DNA from: Lates calcarifer
Lineage: Eukaryota > Chordata > Actinopteri > Centropomidae
Length of the DNA: 64,000 nucleotides
Assembly: GCF_001640805.2 (NCBI RefSeq)
Contig: NC_066844.1
Coordinates: forward strand, 8,762,216-8,826,215
Direction: 5' to 3'
Shown here: piece by piece, positions 52,861 to 64,000 of the stretch
How the letters are laid out: each line of letters opens with the position of its first letter
Position numbering within the stretch: the first letter of the stretch is position 1
The notes under the pieces: generated by a model
The model's database searches: none
What the model was told of the DNA's origin: nothing
Seen by the model: only the letters and a program-made list of their open reading frames with translations
Program-made: the position numbers and the translations under genes

Positions 52861-53745
52861 GCTGCCGTGCCCAGTCTCATAGCGCTCTCAGCGGGGTCGT
52901 GGCAGAATTGCCAGCCCCCTAGTACCCCCTGCTTTACATTTCCATCCTGAGGCTACAGAGCTTTCCCAGGAGACACTTGAAGGTGGATGAAAAGAATAAC
53001 AGGTGTTCTCAGAGGTTTCTGTTAGGACACATGTTTTTGAATTGTTGTCTTATGGTTGGAAACTGAGTAGAAATTACATTTCCCGTGGACAGAGGTCTGC
53101 CCCAGAAACGTTTAGAGAGCTTTCTTATATGACTGCTAAGCCTGCAACATATTTCTTAAATATGCCTGCTGTAATGCTGCTACTTCAATACTTTCCTCAC
53201 TCCAGTTATTGGCATATAACTTCCATGAAGCTGATAAAATGAAGCACTGCACCATTACTGTATTATAATCACAATCATGATGTTAGTTTCCATTTTGAAG
53301 TTAGTCAGTTGGTTATTGCCATTTAATGATTAAAGTGTAAATTTTCAGTGGGTCTTCTGATTACATTTTGACTACATTTGAACAGGTGCTGAAACTATTT
53401 GTTGATTAATTGATGATTCATAGGAAATGTGATATTACCATTTACCAAGTGTGTCCTCTGTTTAATTATTTGGTTGGGATTGGCCTTATAAATCCTTTCT
53501 TATACATGGATCAGTGCTTCTAGATAATAAAGGTGTGTACAAATATAGCATAATATGGCAAATTCCCACTTCTTTGGTTTGTCCAGAGCAGTACAACTTT
53601 ATTTGCTTTCCCTGTAGTATAGATGATCAATTATGAAAAGGGACACAGTTTTACAGTTAGTCATTTACCCAGTAGAATAGCCTTTGGTGTATGTTATCAT
53701 AGGTGCTAACAGAAACAGGTAGCATGGACCATGTTTTGGCTACAA

Positions 53746-53784
53746 AAAATGAATAAATAAATAAATAAATTAAATAAATAAATT
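53746..53784. repeat. (AAAT)n microsatellite
   Basis: AAATA units with one TTAAAT interruption. Confidence 0.92.
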
Positions 53785-54022
53785 GCAATGAAATTACAGT
53801 AAGTCGCCCCACCCCAAGGGCTACATATTATAACATTCTTCATTATATTTAAACAGAAACTTCCACTCATATACAAAAAAATACAGTCCCTGGCCTGCCT
53901 CTGTGCAGCTTGCTTAATTATTTCAAAATCAGAACAAGGAAAAGATCCATAAGGTCATTGATTGCCATTAGTTGTTGACTTGGCAGAAGATGTAAGCCAA
54001 ACAAACAAACAAAATAACTCAC

Positions 54023-54311
54023 ATTGTCTGGAGATGTATCTTTGCATTCAACTTGTGCCCATCCAAATTCATTATGACCTTCTGGAAAAACTTGAAGGTG
54101 TACTTGGGGGTGTCTGGAAAGCTTAGAGCAAGGGCATAAATGAGTTCAAACAGCATGATCAACCCCATGATAATACTGCCTACATTGTTCAGGACGTTAA
54201 TGCCTTCAATCACAATTCCCACGTGGAGATAAAGGGTTCCTGGGATAGTGGGGCCTGAGGGGTCTGGAGGGACCGTGGGGAGCAGGGAGGTTTCAGCTGA
54301 GACAGACACCG
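54023..54311 (-). CDS. Possible surviving exon of the minus-strand uncharacterised family
   Basis: A 289-nt stretch is open throughout on the minus strand. It is preceded by CCCCCTTCTTAATCACAG, a good acceptor, and followed by GTGAGT, a good donor, so it looks like a bounded exon (entered at codon position 2, left after two bases). The translation begins proline- and serine-rich (LLPTVPPDPSGPTIPGT), then has a hydrophobic stretch (IIMGLIMLFELIYALALSF) and ends KYTFKFFQKVIMNLDGHKL. The last part matches the end of the fish family described for 54023-56366. No partner exons in good condition were found, so it may be a chance-preserved relic rather than an expressed exon. Confidence 0.35.
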
Positions 54312-54831
54312 CTGTGATTAAGAAGGGGGATACAGGTAAGCAGTGATAAGGTCCATTTGTCAGCTGAGCAGGGTTACACTGGTGCTGAGTATATCAAGGT
54401 TGTGCATTACTTCTCTGAGGATACTTTTGTGTTGACAAACCAAGATCACCTGGGAGGCTGGAGTTTGGCAGAGTGAATCTAAATCTGGCAATTTGGATTC
54501 TTCTTTGTCCAGGTTGCTCTGTTGCAGGTAGTTTGTTTCTGGACCCAAAACCAGACTTGGAAGCAGAAAAAGGTGATTGTTTCTTTTAATGAAGAATGAG
54601 ATGAGGCAGATGAGGAGTTGTGACAAAGGCAGGGAAGCAGTCAGGCAGGCAGGTGAGGGGGAAATGGTAGAGATTGTTACATTTTGTCATGAACTTTGTT
54701 AAGAAAAAGAGATAAATGCCAACAGAATAAGTTGTAAGTGGGTTCATGTAAGAAAGTGTATGGCAAAAGGGTTAAATGGTGAGGAGGAGGCACAGTGTGG
54801 CTATGTGTTAAGGGGTTGATGTCTGCAATGA

Positions 54832-54893
54832 AGTCAAGTCAAGTCAATTTTTATTTATATAGCACCAATTCACAACAGAAGTTATCTCGAGGC
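54832..54893 (-). mobile_element. Short retroelement 3' tail fragment
   Basis: Three AAGTC units are followed by TTTTTATTTATATAGC, ACCAATTCACAACAGAAG and TTATCTCGAGGC. The order (short tandem tail, TTATTTATATAGC, TCACAAC) parallels the reverse L2-type tail at 14311 but with a different tandem unit, so it is a related 3' end of another element. It breaks off at 54893 inside the minus-strand gene relic. Confidence 0.65.
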
Positions 54894-55365
54894 TATTGCT
54901 GCATTGCTGAGGATGAAGCTATTGATGGGCTTTGAGGCAATGGCCTTGTCGTAATCAGGCTCTCAGCAGATGAGTCTACCATGTACAAAGTGATATAGGG
55001 CTCCACAGGGGATAAGAGAGGAGAGTATATTACTTTCAGTGTGCTTTTATTATCAATTTCAGACACTGAGGTTAGATTCATGAATTCGTTAAATTCAGCA
55101 TCTATGTATTACAAACAGAAGTCCTCTTTCAATTGAAGAAATAATGTCTTCACTTATGTATGTAGCTCTTATACTGTACCAAACACATACTGTACATCTT
55201 TTTTAGAAAGCACAACTTCTCCTTAAGAATGCACTGATATGATTAAATTTAGGCAGTCCACAGATAAATTGTCTACAGTTAGCATTCCCTAAAACATATA
55301 CCACTGCAAGACACATTTTTCCATATGTACCTCAGTCACACATGGGTATCTACACTTCAGTGGAG

Positions 55366-55720
55366 TCACTGCTCCCTCATCAAAAACATCAACAAGCATG
55401 ACTGAGAAAAGGATGTGTTCTTGAGAGGCAAGTATGAAGTGGTATTTAATAGGTAGTGAATGATGCATATTCTTAAAGCAATTTGTATGATAAGCAACCT
55501 ACTTGAAGGAGCTATTGTAGCTTCAAATCTCACCGCCCACAGTGCATTTAGAGCATACTGCTCTAAATAGTGATGTTTTGGTAGGTAGCTTGATATGTGC
55601 AAGGAACTCAAGATACTGTTGACTTTGATCATGGATCTTGCCTTCAAGATACACAGTGGTCTTATCTGTGTAAACAGGGGCTACAACCAACTCAAGTATG
55701 TCCCTAAAATCTAGAATCAC
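55366..55720 (-). pseudogene. Frameshifted core segment of the same family
   Basis: The frame from 55720 gives DILELVVAPVYTDKTTVYLE and is open to 55523, but family similarity stops near AHIKLP (about 55585). It resumes in the overlapping frame as YLPKHHYLEQY and WAVRFEA. This places one frameshift at roughly 55585-55600. The WAVRFEA motif, in intact relatives followed by KHS and an aromatic pair, here runs into unrelated residues. Confidence 0.5.
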
Positions 55721-56940
55721 CTGCCATACTACTCTCAGCTTCTAACAAAAATTTGTCTAGTAACAAAGGGAAGCAATCTTAGCAGGTCCAATTTTCATCT
55801 GCATTGCCACCTATGGTGGCGGTAGATGTCACTAAGTGTGGTATGGCATGGGCTCAATGGTATATTTCCCCACTGGTATGGAAATATCTGGATCAATGTG
55901 TGAAGGCCATTAAGAATTAAAACTTTTTCTGGAGATCAATAAACTGGTACAGTGTGCAAGTTCGAAACTCTCAAAGAGATCACACACAATACCATGAGGA
56001 TAACCAGTACTGATATGAAACGGGGAAAGGTGCTCTGTTAAAACACACAATTCTAAACACCACAGAAAATAGTTGTATTCTCCTGAGCAGATGGTACCTG
56101 AACATCATGGATATCTCTGGTTCTAAATTTGAAGGCATCTGACCTTAGTCTGAAATTCAGATTTTCTCCATTACAAACGTGCATATTGATCTGCCAGAAA
56201 AACACTCAACAAATGCACCTATCCCATAGGCTGCAAGATTTTCAGATATTACACACTGGACAGAGTCTTTAACAAGCTGAGCAAGCTGAGAAATAGACAC
56301 CGTGTTGTTGTAACACTTTTGTCCAACACTTTTACATAACCATAGGCCTTGACAGATTTTCATCAAATTCTCAAACCTTCACTAGACTGAATTTTATCTA
56401 TAGTACTCACCAATGCTTACTGTTCTGTATAGTTCAGCCGATAGCTGGTCTTGAATTCTCTGAGTTTTCAAGATGTTCAAGGACACCTTGATGAAGAAAA
56501 TATTTTGCAAAGATTGTAATAAAGGAATGTGTTCAACAAAAAATCTAGTAGTTGTATGAGCTCATAATTCATATTCATATTAAATATTTTGGCAGTAAAA
56601 ATGTTCCTGTGATGAGCAGAGGAGAGGGAGAAGCTACCTAGCCAGCCAGCTAGCCTGTCAACTCTGACTTTACTGAACAGAGCATGGCCATTGCACATAT
56701 TTTGGTCTGTTTTACGGAAGGCACATTATTTGACAGCAAGGTATATTCTAAACTTCTACAAAAAATAAATACTTACTTAAATGAATAGTTACCAAGAATG
56801 CTGACTTCCACCTGGAGCCAGTGTCTCGCCAGTCCTGTTGTAATCATTTGTAGAAAATAATTAGTGCAGAGACTTTGAGTTGAGTTGTCTGTGTCCTCTG
56901 TATGAGGTGTGAGGGTTGCAATCCCCTGCTCTGCCTATTC

Positions 56941-56979
56941 CTCTATCTCTCTCTCTCTCCCTCTCTCTGTGTGTGTGTG
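56941..56979. repeat. CT/GT microsatellite
   Basis: CT units change to GTGTGTGTGTG at about 56969. Confidence 0.92.
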
Positions 56980-57825
56980 GTGATCATTTTGTGTGATGGT
57001 CATTGTGTGCATCTTTGGGTGTAACATGTAATAACTCCTCCTAGTGGTCAGCGTCATGATGTTAACCATTCAAATATCATATTAGCTATGAAACTCTTTC
57101 TCTTTTGCTATCACCCATTTTATATATTACATTAAGGCTGAATTATCATAAAGCTTCTCTTATTAGATGTCTGTTACCAAGTTAGCTGAGAAATGACAAT
57201 ATATTTATTTATTTTCATCTGCAGAGATTTTCCCATTAGTTTTTAGAAAGAGAACGAATGCTGACTCTCTTTGGGTAGAAATAGTCCCTTTACTTTGATA
57301 AGAAATGAAGTTAAATGAGTTATTTTTTCCTTTTGAGGGGGTATACTTTCTGTTTTGTTGTGAAAATATTGCTTTTCTTCAGATAGACGTACTCCCCTAC
57401 TTTGATGAGAAATAGTAGAAAAGATAAGTTTCTTTGGGAGGAAGTGTTCCCTCAAATGAGAAGTTGTTCAAAAAGGCTGAGTGGAATTAATAAATTAATA
57501 AAACATCACTACTTTTTCTGTAAAACAGTAATAGAAACATTGGGCATCTACACTGTGTCTACAAAGCAAATGTAGAGTAACAAGTCAACTCCCAAAACTA
57601 AATTCAACCCAAATTAACACCTGGGTTTGGACATTGGTTTAATGCACATTCATACACCATGCAGCTGAATATATGATACCAGTAGTATGTAGAACCTTAA
57701 TGGACTGCTAGTACTATGAAAAGTTTTATGAAGATCAACATTCATAGACTGTCTTTTCAGTCATTGCAGTTACAATGTAGGTCAAAATGCCATAACCAGT
57801 TTACTGCATGATCAAAATCTCCAGC

Positions 57826-58412
57826 AGAGATCTCTGAGGTACCTACAGGCGTGGATGAGATTTGCCCTGAGATGCTGAACGCTGTAGACGCTGTAACATC
57901 TTGGCTGGCATGCCTCCTCATTGTCACATGGAGATCTCCCTGTGAAAGCTTATGCCAGCGTGCTGGAAAGGAAGCTCCAACATATTGTCAAACCTCAGAT
58001 CCAGGAGGAACAATGTGTTCTCCATCCTGATTTTGGAACAATGGACCAGCTCTTTACCCTTGCAAGGTTGCTGGAGGGGTTGTGGGAGTTTACCCATCCA
58101 GTATATATTTGTTTTGTAGCCAAGGTTGAAGCTGCTAGAATGAATTTCTTTTCCAAGCTGAGCCAGAAGGCAAAGCTTTTGATTTACCAGCCAGTCTATA
58201 TTCTACATACATCTGATTAGGATGCTGCCTTTTCCAAGCATGTCCAACTTCTAGACTGCTAGGTAGACCTAGAACATGCTGGAAAGATGTTTTTCTCATC
58301 TGACCTGGGGGCACATCTGGATCCCCCAGGACCATCTGGAAAATGTTGCTGGGGAGAGGAAGGTCTGGACCTTGCGTAGCTTGCTGTCTCTGTGACCACT
58401 GTGAATGGATGG
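57826..58412 (+). mobile_element. Decayed Rex3/RTE-like LINE with internal deletion (copy B)
   Basis: The left part reads VPTGVDEICPEMLNAVDA and further on VLERKLQHIVKPQIQEEQC, TMDQLFTLARLLEGLWEF and HPVYICFV, the entry to the reverse transcriptase. It then jumps at about 58140 to the LSQKAKLLIYQPVYI block that lies several hundred codons further on in a full element, skipping the polymerase active site. The right end keeps the ORF's last part and stops at GGATGGATG (58407), consistent with the GATG-type tail described for Rex3. It shares the CTTGCAAGGTTxCTGGAGG stretch with copy A (31243). Confidence 0.78.
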
Positions 58413-58635
58413 ATGCATGACCAAGGGCACTGGGGACAAAGCAATGCATTGGGGGGCACTGATGAGGTTTTATCAAGTTAGTTGAATTTCACTGTAGTCC
58501 CCTTCACAGTCCTCTACATTTTGTATATAAACATGATACAAAAGTAGGACTTTAGCTGTGTTTGCTTAATGGACAAGATTAATGAACAGTATAGTCACTG
58601 CATGCTCATCTGACCTGAGCTCCACCCAGGCTTTC

Positions 58636-58976
58636 ATCCATTTTCATTCCATTAGATAAACCAATTTTCCTTGAGGGTCACAAAGGAGAGGAGGCTTAAG
58701 CCAATCCCAGCTCACACTGGTGACCTGTCCAGGCTCTACCCCTCCTCTTGTTCACTCTATCATGGGGCTGACAAATAAGGACAGACAACTATACTCACAA
58801 CTACTCAACTACACAGACAAGCAGTTACCAAACCTCACCTGCATGTCTTTGGACTGTGGAAGGAATCCAGTGCACCCAGAGAAAACCTCCACAAGCACAG
58901 GATAACACGCAAACTCCACACAGAGGGTACCCAGTTGGCCAAAAGGTTTGAGTTCAGAACCTTCTTGCTGTGCAGC
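58636..58976 (+). repeat. Widespread teleost interspersed repeat, copy 2 (longest)
   Basis: The most complete copy: a left part with CCAATCCCAGCTCACACTGG and GGGGCTGACA, then CCTGCATGTCTTTGGACTG, TGGAAGGAATCCAGTGCACC, ACGCAAACTCCACACAGAGG and the end block AACCTTCTTGCTGTG. It is directly downstream of the Rex3-like copy B (end 58412), separated by about 220 bases of unassigned sequence. Confidence 0.78.
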
Positions 58977-60969
58977 AAAAGTTTTTTGTTCCTAGTAACT
59001 GCAAAAATGACAGTGAGTAGTATACTGAAATTGAAACTTCAAAATGCCAAAATCATGGGCGACTTGTATGTCTTTCTAAAGAACCTGTACACCAAATACA
59101 AAATATTTCTATCCATATACACATTGTCCTTTCCTTCATTCACTATTAGACCTGTGGACCTATTCCATGGGTCTATTCCATTTCCTGGCCACTATCTAGA
59201 CCTGGGCAGGCAGTTTGTAAAGTCTGGTCAGGGCCACAGGGTGTACCTTAAGTGACTGATCTTCCTCATCACCTTCAGTTTTGCTATCTGTAACCTCGGG
59301 GCTTGTATTGTTGGAGTGAGGACATAAGTTAGACAGCAGTGTGAAATGAAGTCAGGCCACTGTGCATTCGCTCCTGTTCCTCTTCTCGTGATGGCACCCA
59401 GTGTTTGATTTCTGTCTCATGGGAGTTCATTTATATGTAAAACACAAAAGCCCAAACTACAGCACTGCAATACACAGCTCTCACAGACCCATAGGTTTTA
59501 TGGAATTGACCAGTGTATTGAAATTTTTAAATTTGGCAACAGAGAAATAACAGAGATAGCCTGTGATGTGATCAGAGCTAACAAGACAGCACTGCACTCC
59601 CCTCTGGGCTTGCCACATCACTTGTAATGCTAGCTTTATGAACTTCAGAATAAGACTTGAAGTATTTGATTTTAAGAATAATTTGTATACAAATTGAGAG
59701 GTGGGACTTTATTTTTGATAAACTAAAATCATGGCTCCCTGCCAAAGATGTAAAAATGTTGACAGCCCTGTTTAAATTAAAACATATTCTTTACAGACTC
59801 TGGACACAGTTTCTATTATCCTATTAGCCAAATCCAAATACTCACAGCTGAATGTAAACATTTTGTGATCCTGACAATTTGAACCTAAATCTAAAACCAT
59901 TAGTCAAACTAGCAAAGTTTATACATGTCAAACCGACCTTTTAAGAAACATTCAGAGACATTTTGATGAAATCATACCCTCAGCTCTATGGTAACCTTAT
60001 CTCACATGTATGTACAGTCCATATCCAGAGATTGTGTTAGGATTTTACATCCAATGCCAACATTCAGGGCTAATGCAATTAGGAATATGAGATTCATATG
60101 ATGTGGTCTGAAGCAATAGTTCCATACCCTTCCTGCTTGTGACCTTTAATGCATTAAAATGTTAATTTAATACAAATTTAATACCTTTTTCTTTAAGCTA
60201 TCAACATATCCATACACTGTACACTGTACAGAGAGGATTCTATCAATATTATAAAGGTTTAATGAAATTTTTATCACTGATCCATTCCATTACCCATTCC
60301 AAAAACTACTCATATGATTGTTTGTTGATTAGACTTATTTTGTCAAGTTTATGCGCAAGAACTATTTTACATAGGGGAGACAGTGGTCATTGTCAAAACA
60401 GTAATGTTGACTGACGGTAGGAAACAGGAAATGAACAGTATCCAGTGATGAAGACATAAGCTAATTTACACCATCCATACACCCCAACGGCTTCTCTAAA
60501 AGGTTTTATGCCACTATCAATGTTGAACTCCTTCTGCCTTTGTACCCAGAGGATGAGAGAAATAATTCACACAGGCACCACTAAGAGATCAAGGTAAACA
60601 TAAGTTGTGTTTAGGCAAACAAATAATGTTTTTCTTATCAGGATAGTCTTATTATTAAATAGTGCATTGTCAACTTGCAACACCTCACTGCAGGTTGCAT
60701 ACAGGTTGTGACCAGTTTAAGTGATCAGTCTAGATTTTTAGAGGCCTGAAGAGATGACATTGTTCAGTATTTCACAATTAAAATTTTGATTTTAGGAAAA
60801 TCTTTGAAAATAAACATATTTTTGTGAAGCCCTTTTTAAAAAATAATTTTGTGATCACTCAGTTATATAATAAGACCTCCTTGTGCTACAATAAGTAACC
60901 GAAAAGTGCTGCTTGTGAATGTGAACGAGCATTTCACTTCCTAAAAGACAAGAAAGAACACTGTAAAGA

Positions 60970-61001
<32 letters not shown>

Positions 61002-61006
61002 GCGTG
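60970..61006. repeat. (GT)n microsatellite
   Basis: About 14 GT units with two GC variants at the right end. Confidence 0.94.
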
Positions 61007-61318
61007 CAGGCTTTGTTCTCTGACTTCCAGCTTGAAGAGAGATATTCAGGTAATAGAATCTTGTAACATCATAGAATGAATGCATGTACACTTAGTTTTC
61101 AGGTAGGTTGTTAGCGTTATATCAGTTCATTGTTCCCTCCCTCTGAAACCACTTAGAACATCTATAATAATGATGCATTAAGGTGTCAGCAGTGCAGGCT
61201 GCCTGATTCATCACTGCAGCCTGTTCATGGTGAGAGTCTGTCTCCTGTGCTTACCTTCCCATATATTAATGCTTCACTGAGTACATTACACTACATCACA
61301 TCTGTGTTTGATGATGAT

Positions 61319-61356
61319 CACACACATGCACATGCACACGCACACGCACACACGTG
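61319..61356. repeat. CA-rich imperfect microsatellite
   Basis: CACA units mixed with CATGCA and CACGCA. Confidence 0.88.
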
Positions 61357-62084
61357 GTTATTGGAAGAATCCTGTCCAATTTTATTTTACTTCCACCTCT
61401 TCGCTACATAAATTTAAGAACCATTGTTACAAGAGTTACACTATTACAAGTCCTGATAAATATGTTAATATCAAAATATTTTAACCATACTAGCAATCTG
61501 ACTCTAAGGATGCAAATATCCTGACTGATAATCATAATTCCTTGCCGTTTTGTGCAATATCAGTTATTCAACCTGATATTGTGTTCAAGTGTTTGGGGGT
61601 GAGGTATACTTTATTACTTTATTTAGCTTTTCTTAACTGACCAGTAATGATTTTTTTTTAAATGTTTTTAATTTTACATTTTTTTGTTGTTTGTTTTTTG
61701 CTTTTTTTTGTTTTATGATTGATCTTTAAAACAATATATTACAGTGTTGTTACTGCACTTACTTTACTTTAAAACATCATAAAGGAATTTAGAGGAATCA
61801 ACTAATCTCATTAACTTGTGTATGTATGTATATGCAAGTCTTGTTGATAGTTAATTTTCAGACTTTAGAACATGCATGCATACATTGTTTGAGACCTCCC
61901 CTAGCTTGAAGTTATTCGTGTTACTATTAAGTTATTCAAATAAACTTTGACACTATAAACAGTCACAGATCAGAAAATATATCAAATCTCCTATGACTTT
62001 TCAATTTAATATCTTGAGTTTATTGAACTTTTTTTCATTCTTTCATGCTAGGTAGACAAAGCATAGAGGAGTTACTTTTAGCTG

Positions 62085-62370
62085 GTTGGCTGGCCAGCTG
62101 TTGGAGTTTCTATTCTGTCATCAGGGGGTGTTAGCAGGCAATGTTACCAACTTAGCACTTTTGTCACAAGATTTACTGACTTCTCATGACTTTTTTCAAA
62201 AAATCACCTAGCAACAAATCTAGCGACTTTTTGGACAAACCTCACCTAGAATTGTCTGGTAGGCACAAGGGCTTTTCCTCAGTAGGCGCACCTCTTTATG
62301 TGTGTCATTTATTTGACTGCATGGCAGCTGACATAAATGTGAATGAGCATCTAACTTTCTCTCTAAGTGA
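62085..62370. repeat. Dispersed repeat family, copy 2
   Basis: It has the same block order as the copy at 15835-16130: GCCAGCTGTTGGAG, TCACAAGATTTACTGACTTC, CACCTAGCAACAAATCTAGC, GACTTTTTGGACAAACCTCA and GAGCATCTAACTTTCTCTC. Divergence between the two copies is considerable, so the insertions are old. No terminal inverted repeats were recognised. Confidence 0.72.
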
Positions 62371-62470
62371 TCATCCATCCGTCCATTATCTATACCGCTT
62401 ATCCTTAAATGCTGCGAGGGGGGGTGGAGCCGATCCTAGCTGACACTGGACGAAAGACAGGGTCGATAGA
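62371..62470 (+). repeat. Widespread teleost interspersed repeat, copy 3
   Basis: CATCCATCCGTCCATTATC, TATACCGCTTATCC, GGTGGAGCCGATCCTAGC and TGACACTGG match the left 100 bases of copies 1 and 2. It abuts the second copy of the dispersed repeat ending at about 62370, so one inserted into or beside the other. Confidence 0.72.
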
Positions 62471-63224
62471 TCTCATAGTACAGCCATTGTCTTTAACTTG
62501 TGTGTCTGGTGATACTTGTCGTAGTTTTCAACAACGTCCTCAGTTTTGCTCAATGACTATACATGATCCAGACATATACTAGGTTTACCTTGTCTTGTTA
62601 ACCGAGGGCTTGACCCAGCCATCAGCCTTCCTCCCACTATGATTATAGGTTCCAGTTTAGTGTATGGTGGACCAGCTGGGTGAGGATGTAAAAGTAGGAA
62701 AGTGGACCCTGCTTGCTGCTGGAGCGACACAGGGTTCCCCTCTCCACTCCAAAGTGTTTTTCTGAGCAGAAAGTAAATAAGTTGTTTGGTGATGAGATGT
62801 CTTGCCTCTGGGCTCAACAGCATCTCTGTCTCCCACTCAGGCTTTTGAACTCCAGGAAAGGAGAGGTGCTGTTACAAGCCCCCTAAGGCTGATCACCGAG
62901 AGGGAGGCAGGCTAACATTTCCTCCTCTTCCTCTCTACTCCTCCCAGTGCACCATTTACCTAACTTGTTCTCCGTCTCTTTGTCTTTCTTTCCCCTTACT
63001 CCGTTACAAAAATTACAGGTTCTCTTGTCTCCTGTTATTGATAAGGGTTTCTTTCAATATCCTGGTAAATCATAGGAATCACAAGGTGCTAAGAGCAGAG
63101 ACAGGCCACTGAAATATTTGACAGACTTATTATGGTGCCAGTGGGGAATATTGATATGCAATGAGACTCTGTTCAAAGACATTCCAAAGACAAACATAAG
63201 CAAAAAGCAGTGACTGGTAGTAGT

Positions 63225-63407
63225 GAGGTGGCTGTGGCTCAGGAGGTAGAACAGGTCACCCACTGATCAGAGGGTCAGCTCCTCTAATTTGTATGCCAAA
63301 GTATTGTTGTTTGTTAACTGGATCAGTAATCGCTAATAATAATAATGATAATTGTGTGTGAATGTGTGTATGTGTTCTCTCTCTCTCTATCTATCTCTCT
63401 ATATATA

Positions 63408-63478
<71 letters not shown>

Positions 63479-63572
63479 CTGTGTGAATGGGGGAATGTGA
63501 CCTATAATGTAAAGCACTTTGAGTGGTCGACATGAATAGAAAAGCTATATAAATGTAGTCGATTCCATTTAC
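63225..63572 (+). mobile_element. tRNA-derived SINE-like element with internal microsatellite
   Basis: The left part, GAGGTGGCTGTGGCTCAGG followed by AGGTAGAACAGGTCACC, resembles a tRNA-type A-box region; the B-box region (GGGTCAGCTCCTCT) is degraded. The right end (GGGGGAATGTGACCTATAAT, GTAAAGCACTTTGAGTGG, GCTATATAAATGTAG, TCCATTTACC) is a well-known fish SINE-like tail. The middle is expanded into CT, TA and TG repeats (63374-63476). No trailing tandem unit is clear. Confidence 0.72.
63374..63476. repeat. Compound microsatellite (CT)n(TA)n(TG)n
   Basis: A CT/ATCT stretch, then TATATACTATATATATA, then nearly 30 TG units. It sits inside the SINE-like element, a usual place for such expansions in this family. 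Confidence 0.95.
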
Positions 63573-64000
63573 CACTGACTCCCACCTTTAAAACACGATA
63601 GAGTTCATTATAGGAGTCAATTATTGACCTGAGCAGACAAACATCTGCCAGTGGTTGGATTAATGAGCAGTGCAGCAGAGTGTTAGATTTTTGATGACAC
63701 GTTTGTCTACGGCAACTTATTAATTAAGTCTTTCCCATTTAACCCCAGCTGTGACTCTATATGTCGTCAGCACTGAACAGAACTGAATTACGAAGTTGAT
63801 AAAACATGAAACTGGTAAAATACAGTGAATCACTGTCAGTGTTATGAATCTGTCTCATCTTTTTAGTCTCAATCATATTGTATCTGTAAGGCCTCAACAA
63901 AATGGGGCTTAAAACAAAGGTGAAATACAGTAGGTCTATATTAGTGTTTTAATAATGCCTATTAATTGTACTGATGTTAGGCACAGGTACTGTAGTGGAA

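Larger units (their letters stand above)
54023..56366 (-). pseudogene. Relic of a multicopy uncharacterised fish protein (transposon-like spread)
   Basis: Three minus-strand pieces lie in the order expected for one family of large fish proteins of unknown function that I remember from many teleost genomes. First, 56366-56157 has KVGQKCYNNTVSISQLAQL and AAYGIGAFVECFSG. Second, 55720-55366 has an ELVVAPVYTDKT / YLEGKIHD block and, one frame over, YLPKHHYLEQY and ALWAVRFEA. Third, 54311-54023 has IYALALSFPDTPKYTF and FQKVIMNLDGHKL. Between them the frame is closed by many stops, and a retroelement tail sits at 54832. The spacing suggests either a decayed spliced gene or a dead mobile copy. I cannot name the family with certainty; its high copy number in fish suggests a transposon link, but that is inference. 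Confidence 0.5.
44166..64000 (+). other. ptprg: Intron downstream of the second ptprg exon
   Basis: The next family exon should open with a MQIFFYNP-like sequence. I did not find it, so this intron very likely runs beyond the window. It holds a Tc1 relic (49 kb), a minus-strand gene relic (54-56.4 kb), a Rex3-like LINE copy (57.8 kb), dispersed repeats (58.6 and 62.1 kb), a SINE-like element (63.2 kb) and simple repeats. Stretches 44220-45400, 45500-46950, 47130-48750 and 59300-60950 hold nothing I can name. Confidence 0.75.

Noticed and set aside
63225..63290. A tRNA gene
   Set aside because: Only the A-box side is tRNA-like; no cloverleaf can be drawn and the right side is a fish SINE-like tail.
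1..64000. CRISPR arrays, bacterial operons, phage or plasmid content
   Set aside because: No spaced repeats, ribosome binding sites or dense coding; spliced exons and fish-type repeats show vertebrate DNA.

Overview
This window looks like vertebrate nuclear DNA, most likely from a teleost fish. Only 332 of the 64,000 bases can be assigned to protein-coding exons. They are two exons on the + strand (33703-33885 and 44017-44165), both with good splice acceptors, encoding part of the extracellular carbonic-anhydrase-like domain of receptor protein tyrosine phosphatase gamma (ptprg). The reading frame passes correctly across the 10.1 kb intron between them. The flanking 33.7 kb and 19.8 kb are read as intron of the same gene, which is known for very long 5' introns. 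I found neither the signal-peptide exon nor the next carbonic-anhydrase exon. The species, and which fish paralogue this is, cannot be told from the sequence.

The introns carry old transposon debris typical of fish. There is a 5'-truncated L2/CR1-type LINE with a 3' ORF2 end still open (28228-29526), a reverse-strand copy of its 3' tail (14311-14554), and a short related tail (54832-54893). Two decayed Rex3/RTE-like LINE copies lie at 31215-32066 and 57826-58412. Two reverse-strand Tc1/mariner transposase relics lie near 7225-7515 and 48840-49225. There are four pieces of a widespread fish interspersed repeat, two copies of another dispersed repeat, a tRNA-derived SINE-like element near the right end (63225-63572), and many simple-sequence tracts.

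On the minus strand at 54.0-56.4 kb lie pieces resembling a multicopy, uncharacterised fish protein family. Most are broken by frameshifts and stops, but the last piece is open and sits between a plausible acceptor and donor.

Region by region: 1-33702 is intron with repeats and a few complex, AT-rich or palindromic stretches that could be regulatory; 33703-44165 holds the two exons and their intron; 44166-64000 is intron with the Tc1 relic, the minus-strand gene relic, a Rex3-like copy and the SINE-like element. I see no RNA polymerase II promoter, tRNA gene, rRNA, CRISPR array or prokaryotic feature. Nothing here supports a new biological system. The observations most worth checking are the in-frame, weak-donor ptprg exon, the minus-strand spliced-looking relic, and several non-repetitive intron islands.
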